A DNA stretch of 20,895 nucleotides from HKST-UBA85 sp035654775 (lineage in GTDB: Bacteria; Bacteroidota; Bacteroidia; Flavobacteriales; Flavobacteriaceae). The notes under the pieces were generated by a model. The model had not been told where the DNA came from, searched no databases, and saw only the letters and a program-made list of their open reading frames with translations. Below are positions 13,813-20,895 of the stretch, one piece after another; positions within the stretch are counted from its first letter, which is position 1, and every line of letters starts with the position of its first letter. Position numbers and translations under genes: made by a program. The stretch lies in NCBI GenBank assembly GCA_035654775.1, contig DASRWB010000044.1, positions 1 to 20,895 of the forward strand, given 5' to 3'.

Positions 13813-16056
13813 TTAAAACCAAAAGCCTAAATTGAAAAACCAAACGTTTTGCCGGGCTTCCGGCGACCACGTATATTTCAACTCAATAGGTCCTAAAAAA
13901 GACTCTAAAGAATAGCCTAAGGCATATCCGGTATAGTTCGGCGAAGTTATCCATTCGCCGGTATCAAAGATGTTATCGGCTGCGTTTGCCATATTAAAGG
14001 AAGCGATAAAGTGATGTTTTTTGTAAAATTCATAATCTACATCCAGTTTGGTTTTGACAAAGCTGTTTCCTGTAATGGATATAAAATCGTACCCGTAAAA
14101 AGACACAAGATTATTAATAAAGTTATTTCCGTAGCCGCCAAGAGTAAAGTCTAGATAGGGATTTTCATTCTCTCCTATCCTAAAACCGCCTTCACATTCC
14201 AGATTAAAAGACATTTTTCCCGAAAGCCGCTGGGCAAAACCCATTTGGGCCTTGGCTATAGAGAATTTAGAAAAGGTCTTGTTGTAGTCTGAAGAATACA
14301 GATAAAGGTGGAAATCGCCGTCAAAATAAAGTCCGTCTTTAGGAAAATACTTATTGCTATAGGTGTCTAGTTTTAATTTCCCGAAGAGACTCAGATAGTT
14401 ACTCTTTTCAAAAACCAATTCGTCTTGGGAGTTTTCTTCACTCAACGTCTCGGAATCTATTCTTAAATACTTATGCTCCAATCCAATACTAAGGGCAAAA
14501 TCCTTCCTGAAAAGAGTTTGCACATACAGCTGGTTTGTAAAATCTTGCAACTCGATATCCAGCTTATTCAACCCGTTGGCGGCTACTTGCTCCTCTGAAA
14601 GCAAGGTTGTAGCATCAATATTCTTTTTAAAATGGTTGTACCGGGAACGCACTCCTACACTCCAATAGAAACCATTATCAATAAAGTACTCAAAATTATA
14701 CCGGATATTGTCTCCTAAAATAACATCGACAAGCGCTACATCGTTTTGGGTTAAAAATCGCTTTTTGGTAAAGTTGAGTAATACGGCACTTTTATATAAA
14801 TCGTCGTAGTGTATTCCCAATTTAATAAAGCTTTTATTTTTTGTTTCCTGAAGGTCCCCGTGCAAATGATACCCTTGTCCTAAACTGTCTTTTTTAAATT
14901 GGTAGTAAAAACTTTTAAAATTGTCGGTAGCCACCAAATTATTTACGCCTTGTTTAAATCTTGTATAGCTTATTTTTTCATTTTCTTTCAGCTTGAGCTT
15001 TCCCAGTACATAGGCACGGGAATATTTTTGGTTTCCACTTAGCTTTATGTCGCTTATCAAAATACTGTCTACAGGCTGTATATTCAGGCGGGTTAATTTG
15101 TTACTAGCTGCTTCAGAACTGAGTTTTTGGAGTTCGAAAAGGTTCTTTCTCGCGGCAATTTCTCCGCTTTTTACAATCTCTTCACCCTGCTTAAAAGAAA
15201 CCACCGTAAAGTCTTTAATATCAGGTTTTATGTAAATATCCGTTTGTTTAGACTTCAACTTCATATCGTTAATGGTGCGGTAGTTATTGATTTGAAGCAG
15301 AATGTCCGGTGCTGAAATAAGCTCCAGCCGCGTAGCCAGCGAATCTTGAACATCAACCCCTATTACCACATCAGCACCTTTGGCCTTGAGCTCTTTTATG
15401 GGGTAATTGTTTACTACACCGCCATCTATCAATATTCTGTCGTTCATTACTACCGGTTGAAACAACGAAGGCAATGCCCCACTGGCCAACACACTTTGGG
15501 CTAAATTCCCTCGGTCTAAAACTATACCTTCACCGGTTTCAATATCAGTAGCGATGCAAAAAAACGGTATGGGAAGCTTGCTGAAATCTTCACCTACTCC
15601 GGCTTCAAAAAACAACTTTGACAGCAAATTATAGGTGTTTTGTCCTTTTGATAATGCCGAGGGAAGTTTAATTTTGAAATTGTCAAACGGCAGGTTTATA
15701 ATATACTTTTCGGTGTTTTCACGCTCATAAAATGTTTTAGAGGCTCGAGGTAAATTGTCGTTAATAATATCATCAAAATTTACAGTCTTAAATATGGAGT
15801 CCAGCGATTTGCCTGAGTATCCCGATGCATACAACGAACCTATAATTGCGCCCATACTTGTTCCGGCTACATAGTCAACAGATATCCCCAAACTGTCTAT
15901 TACTTTTAATACGCCTATATGGGCAAGCCCTTTGGCTCCGCCACCGCTTAACACCAAGCCTATCTTTTGAGCAGACTCCTTGGCGTCACGCTCTTGTCCA
16001 ACAGAAAATAAGGTAAAAAAACATACTATGAAAATTAAAAAGTGCTTCACGTTCAA
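13813..16056 (-). CDS. Patatin-like phospholipase with POTRA and outer-membrane barrel (PlpD-type)
   Basis: A 747-residue predicted outer-membrane or self-secreted phospholipase, matching the patatin-POTRA-BamA-barrel layout of type Vd autotransporters such as PlpD. Residues 1-20 are a signal peptide. The patatin domain (about 31-240) has the oxyanion loop SGGGAKG (37-43), nucleophile S67 in GTSMG and D211 in the DGG motif, so the Ser-Asp dyad is intact. A single POTRA-like module spans about 332-405 (ISDIKLSGNQKYSRAYVLGK), and a beta-barrel runs from about 410 to the terminal Phe (WFFNLGFWF). No ATG is available: the first usable codon is TTG at 16054-16056, overlapping the uvrC TGA as TTGA, with GTG two codons later as the alternative. 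This suggests translational coupling to uvrC. The lipid substrate and whether the patatin domain is released are not visible. Confidence 0.92.
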   Translation of the reverse strand: MNVKHFLIFIVCFFTLFSVGQERDAKESAQKIGLVLSGGGAKGLAHIGVLKVIDSLGISVDYVAGTSMGAIIGSLYASGYSGKSLDSIFKTVNFDDIINDNLPRASKTFYERENTEKYIINLPFDNFKIKLPSALSKGQNTYNLLSKLFFEAGVGEDFSKLPIPFFCIATDIETGEGIVLDRGNLAQSVLASGALPSLFQPVVMNDRILIDGGVVNNYPIKELKAKGADVVIGVDVQDSLATRLELISAPDILLQINNYRTINDMKLKSKQTDIYIKPDIKDFTVVSFKQGEEIVKSGEIAARKNLFELQKLSSEAASNKLTRLNIQPVDSILISDIKLSGNQKYSRAYVLGKLKLKENEKISYTRFKQGVNNLVATDNFKSFYYQFKKDSLGQGYHLHGDLQETKNKSFIKLGIHYDDLYKSAVLLNFTKKRFLTQNDVALVDVILGDNIRYNFEYFIDNGFYWSVGVRSRYNHFKKNIDATTLLSEEQVAANGLNKLDIELQDFTNQLYVQTLFRKDFALSIGLEHKYLRIDSETLSEENSQDELVFEKSNYLSLFGKLKLDTYSNKYFPKDGLYFDGDFHLYLYSSDYNKTFSKFSIAKAQMGFAQRLSGKMSFNLECEGGFRIGENENPYLDFTLGGYGNNFINNLVSFYGYDFISITGNSFVKTKLDVDYEFYKKHHFIASFNMANAADNIFDTGEWITSPNYTGYALGYSLESFLGPIELKYTWSPEARQNVWFFNLGFWF

Positions 16057-17840
16057 TGAAAATGATTATATATTTTTTGAGCTTTCGAAACCCCAACCAC
16101 TTCTTCCAGTTCATCTATTTTTGCGGCCTTTACTCTGGAAGCCGATTTAAAGGCCTTAAGCAACTGAATCACCGTTTTTTCGCCTATCCCCGGAATGGTT
16201 TCCAGCGCTGTATTCAACGCACTTTTACTGCGCTTGTTTCGGTGATGTTCAATGCCGAAACGGTGTGCTTCATTGCGCAATTGTTGTATTATTTTTAAGG
16301 TTTCGCTTTTCTTGTCTAAATATAGGGGAATGGAATCATTTGGATAAAATAATTCTTCCAAACGTTTCGCAATTCCGATGATTGCAACTTTTTCTGTCAA
16401 TCCCAGCGTTTTTAAACTTTTCACCGCCGATGAAAGCTGGCCTTTTCCACCATCTATTATCACCAGCTGGGGCAAGGGCTTGTTTTCCTCCAGCAAGCGC
16501 TTGTATCTTCTGTAAACCACTTCCTCCATGGAAGCAAAATCGTTAGGTCCTTCAACGGTTTTTATGTTGAAATGCCGGTAGTCTTTCTTGCTGGGTTTTC
16601 CGTTTTTAAACACTACACAGGCTGCCACCGGATGTGTTCCTTGTATGTTGGAATTGTCAAAACACTCAATATGTCTGGGTTCTTCCTGTAAACGCAAATC
16701 GGCTTTCATCTGACGCATAATGCGGTTTGCGTGCTTGTCCGGATCGGTAATTTTTATTTGCTTAAACCTTTCCATCCGGTAGTATTTGGCATTGCGCATT
16801 GACAGGTCAAGAATGTGTTTTTTATCGCCCAGCTTGGGCACCGTTACTTTTAGGTCATGACCTAAATTAACCGGAAAAGGAACGTAAATCTCTTTGGACT
16901 CGGAATGAAACCGCTGCCGTATTTCGGTAATGGCCAGTTCCAGCAGTTGTTTGTCAGTTTCATCCAGCTTTTTTTTCAGCTCCAGCGTGTGCGAACGTAT
17001 AATGGAACCATAGGAAAGCTGTAAAAAATTTACATAGCCGTAACTTTCATCGCTTACAATAGAAAAGACATCTACGTTGCTTATTTTGGGATTTACTATA
17101 GTAGATTTTGCCTGGTAGTTTTCTAAAATTTCTATTTTTTCTTTTATGCGTTGCGCAGCTTCAAATTCCCGATGTTCAGCAAGGGTTTTCATCTGCCGGC
17201 GAAATTGATGTAACGAGTCTTTGAAGTTGCCTTTTAATATTTCCCGTATGGCATGTATGTTTTCAGTATAGTTTTCTTCGGTTTGAAGGTCTTCACACGG
17301 ACCTTTACAATTTCCCAAATGATATTCCAAACACACCTTGTATTTTCCGGCTTTTATCTTTTGGTGGGATAAATCGTAAGTGCAGGTGCGTAAAGGATAC
17401 AAGCCTTTAATGAGGTCCAGCAGTGTAGATACCGTTTTTACGCTGGTATAAGGACCAAAATAGTTGCTGCCGTCTTTAATCACGCGCCGCGTAGAAAAAA
17501 CACGCGGAAAACGTTCGTTTTTTATGCATATCCACGGGTAGGACTTATCGTCTTTAAGCATCACATTGTACCGCGGCTTGTGTTTTTTTATCAGATTATT
17601 TTCCAGCAGCAAGGCATCGGTTTCTGAAGCCACAACAATATGCTTAACCGCAGCTATTTTTTTTACCAGTACCCGGGTTTTTCCGGTATCGTGTTGTTTT
17701 GTGAAGTAAGAGCTTACGCGTTTTTTTAGGTTTTTGGCTTTCCCTACATACAGTATTGTACCTTCAGCATCAAAATACTGATATACGCCCGGTGCTTCGG
17801 GTAAGGTTTTAAGTTGAACTTCTAATGAAGGGTTTGCCAT
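16053..17840 (-). CDS. uvrC: UvrABC system protein C
   Basis: The 595-residue dual-incision nuclease of nucleotide excision repair, acting with UvrA and UvrB. Domains in order: GIY-YIG nuclease (about 14-92; PGVYQYF and YVGKAKNLKKR) for the 3' cut; a Cys-containing middle segment (TCTYDL, CLEYHLGNCKGPC); the UVR motif that binds UvrB (HREFEAAQRIKEKIEIL); the RNase H-like endonuclease for the 5' cut, with FDNSNIQGTHPVA, EGPNDFASMEEVVYRRY and VIIDGGKGQ; and a C-terminal helix-hairpin-helix pair (TIPGIGEKTVIQLL, VVGVSKAQKIYNHF). All key motifs are intact. The start ATG has the conserved N-terminus and lies 114 bases from the divergent protease gene. Its TGA stop overlaps the start of the patatin gene. 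A -7-like box is only a few bases upstream, so the mRNA could have almost no leader. Confidence 0.98.
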   Translation of the reverse strand: MANPSLEVQLKTLPEAPGVYQYFDAEGTILYVGKAKNLKKRVSSYFTKQHDTGKTRVLVKKIAAVKHIVVASETDALLLENNLIKKHKPRYNVMLKDDKSYPWICIKNERFPRVFSTRRVIKDGSNYFGPYTSVKTVSTLLDLIKGLYPLRTCTYDLSHQKIKAGKYKVCLEYHLGNCKGPCEDLQTEENYTENIHAIREILKGNFKDSLHQFRRQMKTLAEHREFEAAQRIKEKIEILENYQAKSTIVNPKISNVDVFSIVSDESYGYVNFLQLSYGSIIRSHTLELKKKLDETDKQLLELAITEIRQRFHSESKEIYVPFPVNLGHDLKVTVPKLGDKKHILDLSMRNAKYYRMERFKQIKITDPDKHANRIMRQMKADLRLQEEPRHIECFDNSNIQGTHPVAACVVFKNGKPSKKDYRHFNIKTVEGPNDFASMEEVVYRRYKRLLEENKPLPQLVIIDGGKGQLSSAVKSLKTLGLTEKVAIIGIAKRLEELFYPNDSIPLYLDKKSETLKIIQQLRNEAHRFGIEHHRNKRSKSALNTALETIPGIGEKTVIQLLKAFKSASRVKAAKIDELEEVVGVSKAQKIYNHFH

Positions 17841-17844
17841 AGCT

Positions 17845-17852
17845 CAAAAATA
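17845..17852 (-). promoter_or_regulatory. Possible -7 box immediately upstream of uvrC
   Basis: Minus strand reads TATTTTTG, an exact TAnnTTTG match, ending five bases before the uvrC ATG. Transcription would begin at or next to the start codon, implying a leaderless message. There is no TTG at -33 spacing, so this may be a chance match in an AT-rich gap. Confidence 0.25.
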
Positions 17853-17904
17853 CTATTTCATATGCAAACTTGCTTTTTTCTCTTAAATTTTTCTTTCATT
17901 TGAA

Positions 17905-17933
17905 TTGAATTTTAAAAACTTACATTACATTCG
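17905..17933 (+). promoter_or_regulatory. Putative promoter of the rimB-like/rimK operon
   Basis: TTG (17905-17907), an 18-base spacer and TACATTCG (17926-17933) match TTG-N18-TAnnTTTG except for one base in the -7 box. Transcription would start near 17940, leaving about 15 bases before the ATG at 17955. It lies in the divergent gap shared with uvrC. Confidence 0.4.
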
Positions 17934-17954
17934 CGCACTTTTTTAATTCCAACT

Positions 17955-18380
17955 ATGAGTAAAGCTGTATTAGGTCGAACAGATAAAGCCGATTTTCCTG
18001 AATTTGAGCTTTATAACATTGACGTTAAAATAGATTCCGGTGCCTATACCTCAGCCATACACTGTGCAGATGTAGTAGAAAAAAACAACACACTCATTTG
18101 TACCTTTTCGCATATGGGACGTGAAGATTTTAACAACAAGCAAGTGGTGTTCGCTACCTATTCACGCACAGGGGTTAAAAGCAGTAACGGACATAAGGAA
18201 AACCGATTCAAAATACGGTCTACCATTATATTATTTGGAAAAACATACAAGATTAACTTAACTTTAAGCACGCGAGACGACATGCGCTTTCCTGTTTTAT
18301 TAGGCAGGCAGTTTCTTAAGAACAAATTTCTTATAGACGTAAGCCTGGAAAACGTGTCTTTTAATTTAAAAACGAAATGA
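17955..18380 (+). CDS. Retropepsin-like protease of the RimB / 'ATP-dependent zinc protease' family
   Basis: A 141-residue cytosolic protein of the family often labelled putative ATP-dependent zinc protease (PF05618), structurally a retropepsin-like aspartic protease. The catalytic-type motif is KIDSGAYTSAIH (25-36) with D27, matching the family DTGA-TSALH pattern with Ser for Thr, and the second conserved block is RDDMRFPVLLGRQFL (107-121). The N-terminal LGRTD motif is also typical. It is one lobe only and would need to dimerise, as retropepsins do. Members are repeatedly found next to RimK; in Pseudomonas rimABK the protease partner is called RimB. Here it overlaps rimK by four bases (ATGA), so the two are translationally coupled, supporting a role in trimming RimK products or RimK itself. 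That role is inference; the family call is firm. Confidence 0.85.
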   Translation: MSKAVLGRTDKADFPEFELYNIDVKIDSGAYTSAIHCADVVEKNNTLICTFSHMGREDFNNKQVVFATYSRTGVKSSNGHKENRFKIRSTIILFGKTYKINLTLSTRDDMRFPVLLGRQFLKNKFLIDVSLENVSFNLKTK

Positions 18381-19252
18381 ATATAGTCATTTTATCCCGA
18401 AATGCCGGCTTGTACTCCACAGACCGATTGGTAGAAGAAGGACGCAACCGGGGACATAAAGTAGAAGTGATTGACCCCTTAAAATGCGACCTTATTCTTG
18501 AAAAAAAGAAACCTACCATTTTTTATAAAAACAGGTATCTGGACTATGTAGATGCCATTATCCCGCGCATTGGAGCTTCCATAACCTTTTACGGTTGTGC
18601 GGTAGTGCGCCAGTTTGAAATGATGAATGTATTCACCACGGTAACTTCCGACGCTATTGTACGCTCTCGCGATAAACTGCGAAGCTTTCAGCGCTTGTCC
18701 AAATCCGGATTAGGCATGCCAAAAACCGTGTTTACCAACTATTCCCGCGATGTAGAAGAGGTCATTGAACATGTTGGCGGTACGCCGGTAATCATCAAGC
18801 TGCTGGAAGGCACACAAGGCTTAGGCGTTGTTTTAGCCGAAACTAAAAATGCCGCGGAATCGGTACTGGAAGCCTTTAACGGACTTCAGGCACGGGTAAT
18901 TGTACAGGAATTTATCAAAGAAGCCAAAGGCGCCGATTTACGCGCTTTTATAGTAGATAACCAGGTGGTTGGTGCTATGAAACGCCAAGGTAAGGACGGC
19001 GAATTTCGCTCCAACTTGCACCGTGGCGGTTCGGCTGAATATTACAAACTCAACGAAGCCGAGCTACATGCCGCATTAAATGCCGCTAAAGCTTTAAAAC
19101 TTCCGGTTTGCGGTGTAGACATGTTGCAGTCGGCACGCGGACCATTAATTTTGGAGGTAAACTCAACTCCCGGATTGGAAGGCATTGAGGCCGCTACCAA
19201 AAAAAATATCGCCCGCAGCCTGATCACCTACATTGAAAGAAACCGAAAATAA
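18377..19252 (+). CDS. rimK: RimK-family ATP-grasp glutamate ligase
   Basis: A 291-residue cytosolic ATP-grasp ligase close in length and sequence to E. coli RimK, which adds glutamates to the C-terminus of ribosomal protein S6 and can make poly-alpha-glutamate. The pre-ATP-grasp part opens MNIVILSRNAGLYSTDRL, followed by IPRIGASITFYG (62-73). The ATP-grasp core has K141 and the loop LLEGTQGLGVVLAET (142-156), then VQEFIKEAKGADLRAF (176-191), the substrate loop FRSNLHRGG (210-218), and metal ligands D248, E260 and N262 in LILEVNSTPGLEGIE. All catalytic positions of the E. coli enzyme that I can align are retained. It is coupled to the protease by an ATGA overlap and to the next gene by a two-base gap. 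Whether S6 is the target here cannot be told from this window. Confidence 0.96.
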   Translation: MNIVILSRNAGLYSTDRLVEEGRNRGHKVEVIDPLKCDLILEKKKPTIFYKNRYLDYVDAIIPRIGASITFYGCAVVRQFEMMNVFTTVTSDAIVRSRDKLRSFQRLSKSGLGMPKTVFTNYSRDVEEVIEHVGGTPVIIKLLEGTQGLGVVLAETKNAAESVLEAFNGLQARVIVQEFIKEAKGADLRAFIVDNQVVGAMKRQGKDGEFRSNLHRGGSAEYYKLNEAELHAALNAAKALKLPVCGVDMLQSARGPLILEVNSTPGLEGIEAATKKNIARSLITYIERNRK

Positions 19253-19254
19253 CC

Positions 19255-20226
19255 ATGCCTGTAAAAAAAGACGCTTTTATTGTACTAGGACAAGAAATCA
19301 AACCCGGCGAAAGCAAAGAGCTCAGTTTTGATGTAGCCAATTTACACACCGCTTCCTCTGTCGATGTCCCTATTATCATTGAACGCGCCAAAAAACCGGG
19401 ACCTACCGTTTTGTTTACCGCAGGAATTCATGGCGATGAAGTAAACGGAGTAGAAATTGTTCGTCAGCTTATTGCCAAAGGCATAAATAAACCCAAATGT
19501 GGCTCGGTTATATGCATCCCGGTTATCAATATTTTTGGATTTATTAACCTCAGCCGGGATTTCCCCGACGGTCGGGACCTCAACCGCGTATTCCCCGGAA
19601 GCAAAGACGGCTCTTTGGCCAGCAGAGTGGCTTATAAACTTATGAACGAAATTCTGCCGGTGGTAGATTTCACTGTCGATTTTCATACCGGAGGCTCCAA
19701 CCGTTTCAACTCTCCGCAGGTGCGTATCGTAAAAAACAATACTACCCTTGACGATCTGGCGGCTATTTTTGGAGCACCTTTCGTTCTGTACTCTAAAAAC
19801 CTCAACAAATCGTTCAGAAACACCTGTTACAAACTGGGAAAACCCATGCTGCTTTATGAAGGCGGAAAATCTTTACACATAGACGACGATATAACCAATA
19901 CCGCTGTAAACGGTTCAAAACGTATCTTGAGCCATCTGGGTATGCTGCGCTCGTCCTTCAAGGTGTCTAAGCCCAAACGCGCCTGTGTGTTTATTGAAGA
20001 AAGCCGCTGGCAACGCGCCAATTTCTCCGGAATGTTTAAAGCTTCTGTAGCGATAAGTACAAAAGTCAAAAAAGGACAGCTTATCGGCAACATTACCGAT
20101 CCTTACGGAAAATTCAATCACTTTGTAAAAGCCGAATTTTCAGGATATATTATCAACGTAAACCATGCTCCGGTAGTGTATCAGGGTGATGCACTTTATC
20201 ACATTGCTACTAAACTTAAAAAATGA
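19255..20226 (+). CDS. Succinylglutamate desuccinylase/aspartoacylase (AstE/AspA, M14-like) family zinc hydrolase
   Basis: A 323-residue cytosolic zinc amidohydrolase of the M14-related AstE/AspA family, which removes acyl groups from amino acids or cleaves gamma-type amides. Zinc-binding motif GIHGDEVNG supplies H59 and E62, and DFHTG supplies H144. Substrate-carboxylate binders of the family are visible in GRDLNRVFPG (R107, N110, R111). The general-base Glu is E202 in LLYEGGKS. A small beta-rich C-terminal domain (about 240-320) resembles the lid domain of aspartoacylases. The gene follows rimK after two bases and overlaps the folate gene by four, so it is fully embedded in the operon. In context it may hydrolyse a bond made by RimK or process a glutamylated metabolite; the true substrate is unknown. 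Confidence 0.9.
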   Translation: MPVKKDAFIVLGQEIKPGESKELSFDVANLHTASSVDVPIIIERAKKPGPTVLFTAGIHGDEVNGVEIVRQLIAKGINKPKCGSVICIPVINIFGFINLSRDFPDGRDLNRVFPGSKDGSLASRVAYKLMNEILPVVDFTVDFHTGGSNRFNSPQVRIVKNNTTLDDLAAIFGAPFVLYSKNLNKSFRNTCYKLGKPMLLYEGGKSLHIDDDITNTAVNGSKRILSHLGMLRSSFKVSKPKRACVFIEESRWQRANFSGMFKASVAISTKVKKGQLIGNITDPYGKFNHFVKAEFSGYIINVNHAPVVYQGDALYHIATKLKK

Positions 20227-20789
20227 CAAAGGCTCAACTGCGTAAACATTACAAAACCCTGCGTAAACAACTCAATCCTGAGACAGTTGAAAAATACAGC
20301 CTCGATATTGCCAACAGCCTTCTGAAACTCAATATTTGGAACCGTTCCTATTATCATATTTTTTTACCTATAAAAGAACAGCGTGAAGTAAATACCGAGT
20401 ATATTCTTCATATTTTGCAGGGCAAAGACAAGCACATTGTAGTCTCTAAAAGCAATTTCAATACCTCAACACTTAGCCATTTTTTGCTAACCGATACCAC
20501 GGTACTTAAAAAAAACGCATACCACATTCCGGAGCCTGTAGACGGTATAGAAATCCCGACGGATAAACTGGAAGTGGTTTTTGTACCCTTACTGGCTTTT
20601 GACAAACACGGAAACCGGGTAGGCTACGGAAAAGGGTTTTACGACCGCTTCTTGAACAACTGCAATCCCGGCACTTTAAAAATCGGACTTTCCTTTTTTG
20701 AAGCCGAAAATAGTATAGAAGACCTTCAGCCCGCCGATGAGCGGCTGGACTACTGTGTTACTCCCAAAAAGGTGTACCGGTTTTTTTAA
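20223..20789 (+). CDS. 5-formyltetrahydrofolate cyclo-ligase
   Basis: A 188-residue cytosolic enzyme (MTHFS/YgfA family) that uses ATP to convert 5-formyl-THF to 5,10-methenyl-THF, returning a storage or inhibitory folate to the one-carbon pool. Family signatures: N-terminal basic LRKHYKTLRKQL (6-17), the IPEPVDG segment (102-108) with the conserved Glu-Pro, the nucleotide/metal loop GNRVGYGKGFYDRFL (130-144), and the C-terminal DERLDYCVTP (about 173-182). Length is normal. It overlaps the AstE/AspA-like gene by ATGA and is last in the operon. Several T follow the Tyr-Arg-Phe-Phe end but I see no convincing hairpin. Linkage to a glutamate ligase is notable because folates carry polyglutamate tails. 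Confidence 0.95.
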   Translation: MTKAQLRKHYKTLRKQLNPETVEKYSLDIANSLLKLNIWNRSYYHIFLPIKEQREVNTEYILHILQGKDKHIVVSKSNFNTSTLSHFLLTDTTVLKKNAYHIPEPVDGIEIPTDKLEVVFVPLLAFDKHGNRVGYGKGFYDRFLNNCNPGTLKIGLSFFEAENSIEDLQPADERLDYCVTPKKVYRFF

Positions 20790-20892
20790 GTGTACTGCTC
20801 ATGATAAAGGCCTTCCCGCTAAGCTGAATAGCATCGCAAACGTGTCGATTCAAAAAGCTATAGATTTGTTTGGAAATGACTGTTGCGTCAAT
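20758..20892 (-). pseudogene. Possible degraded coding remnant at right edge
   Basis: Beyond the cyclo-ligase stop, the 106 remaining bases contain no complete gene. One minus-strand frame is open from an in-frame TAG at 20893-20895 through 20758 and reads FLNRHVCDAIQLSGKAFIMS plus flanks. The pattern loosely recalls the C-terminal region of group II PLP-dependent decarboxylases, where 'sGkaFi-st-l' precedes the final strands. It has no suitable start, is blocked upstream by the TAG and runs into the antisense of the cyclo-ligase gene, so if real it is a decayed or frameshifted end. Chance is quite possible at this length. Confidence 0.15.
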
Positions 20893-20895
20893 CTA

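Noticed and set aside
17955..20789. Apparent higher G+C of the rimK operon as a sign of transfer
   Set aside because: One hand-counted line in rimK (18781-18840) has 31 of 60 G+C, but a line in astE/aspA-like (19501-19560) has 25 and one in uvrC (16141-16200) has 28, so there is no clear boundary.
20771..20789. GGTGTACC followed by a T-run at the end of the cyclo-ligase gene, considered as a terminator
   Set aside because: The palindrome has essentially no loop and lies within the coding sequence, so it cannot form a proper terminator hairpin.

Overview
The window comes from a low-GC member of the Bacteroidota, most likely a marine or environmental Flavobacteriaceae. The evidence is two SusC/RagA-style TonB-dependent receptors with N-terminal carboxypeptidase-like domains, signal peptides whose mature protein starts with Gln, several promoters of the Bacteroidota type (-7 TAnnTTTG), few Shine-Dalgarno sequences, and protein sequences typical of that family. 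It is ordinary chromosome: I see no phage, transposase, integrase, CRISPR array, tRNA or rRNA.

Layout. (1) 1-3200: a TonB-dependent receptor on the minus strand, cut off by the left edge, is divergent from a secreted endonuclease/exonuclease/phosphatase-family protein, which ends at a strong bidirectional terminator. (2) 3198-6382: a small four-helix membrane protein and a second, complete TonB-dependent receptor, both minus, each with its own promoter-like -7 box. (3) 6539-11252, minus: one compact operon read as DUF3108 protein, tryptophan 2,3-dioxygenase, M23-family lipoprotein and glucose-6-phosphate isomerase, with an excellent promoter at 11223-11252. (4) 11292-13624, minus: homogentisate 1,2-dioxygenase then 4-hydroxyphenylpyruvate dioxygenase, two consecutive steps of tyrosine catabolism; a perfect inverted repeat lies upstream. 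Next to tryptophan dioxygenase this makes an aromatic amino-acid degradation neighbourhood. (5) 13813-17840, minus: uvrC then a patatin/POTRA/beta-barrel outer-membrane phospholipase, overlapping stop-to-start. (6) 17955-20789, plus: a tightly coupled four-gene operon of a retropepsin-like protease (RimB-like), the ATP-grasp ligase RimK, an AstE/AspA-type zinc amidohydrolase and 5-formyltetrahydrofolate cyclo-ligase. The last 106 bases hold only a possible remnant reading frame.

The most interesting unit is the plus-strand operon. It packages an amino-acid ligase with two different hydrolases that could reverse or trim its product, and a folate enzyme sits at its end. The RimK/protease/AstE-AspA association has been noticed before in comparative genomics, but the substrate in this lineage is not evident from the sequence. 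Other points worth checking are an M23 peptidase whose second HxH histidine is Cys, palindromes at both receptor promoters and upstream of hmgA, and a histidine-bearing small membrane protein that may bind heme.
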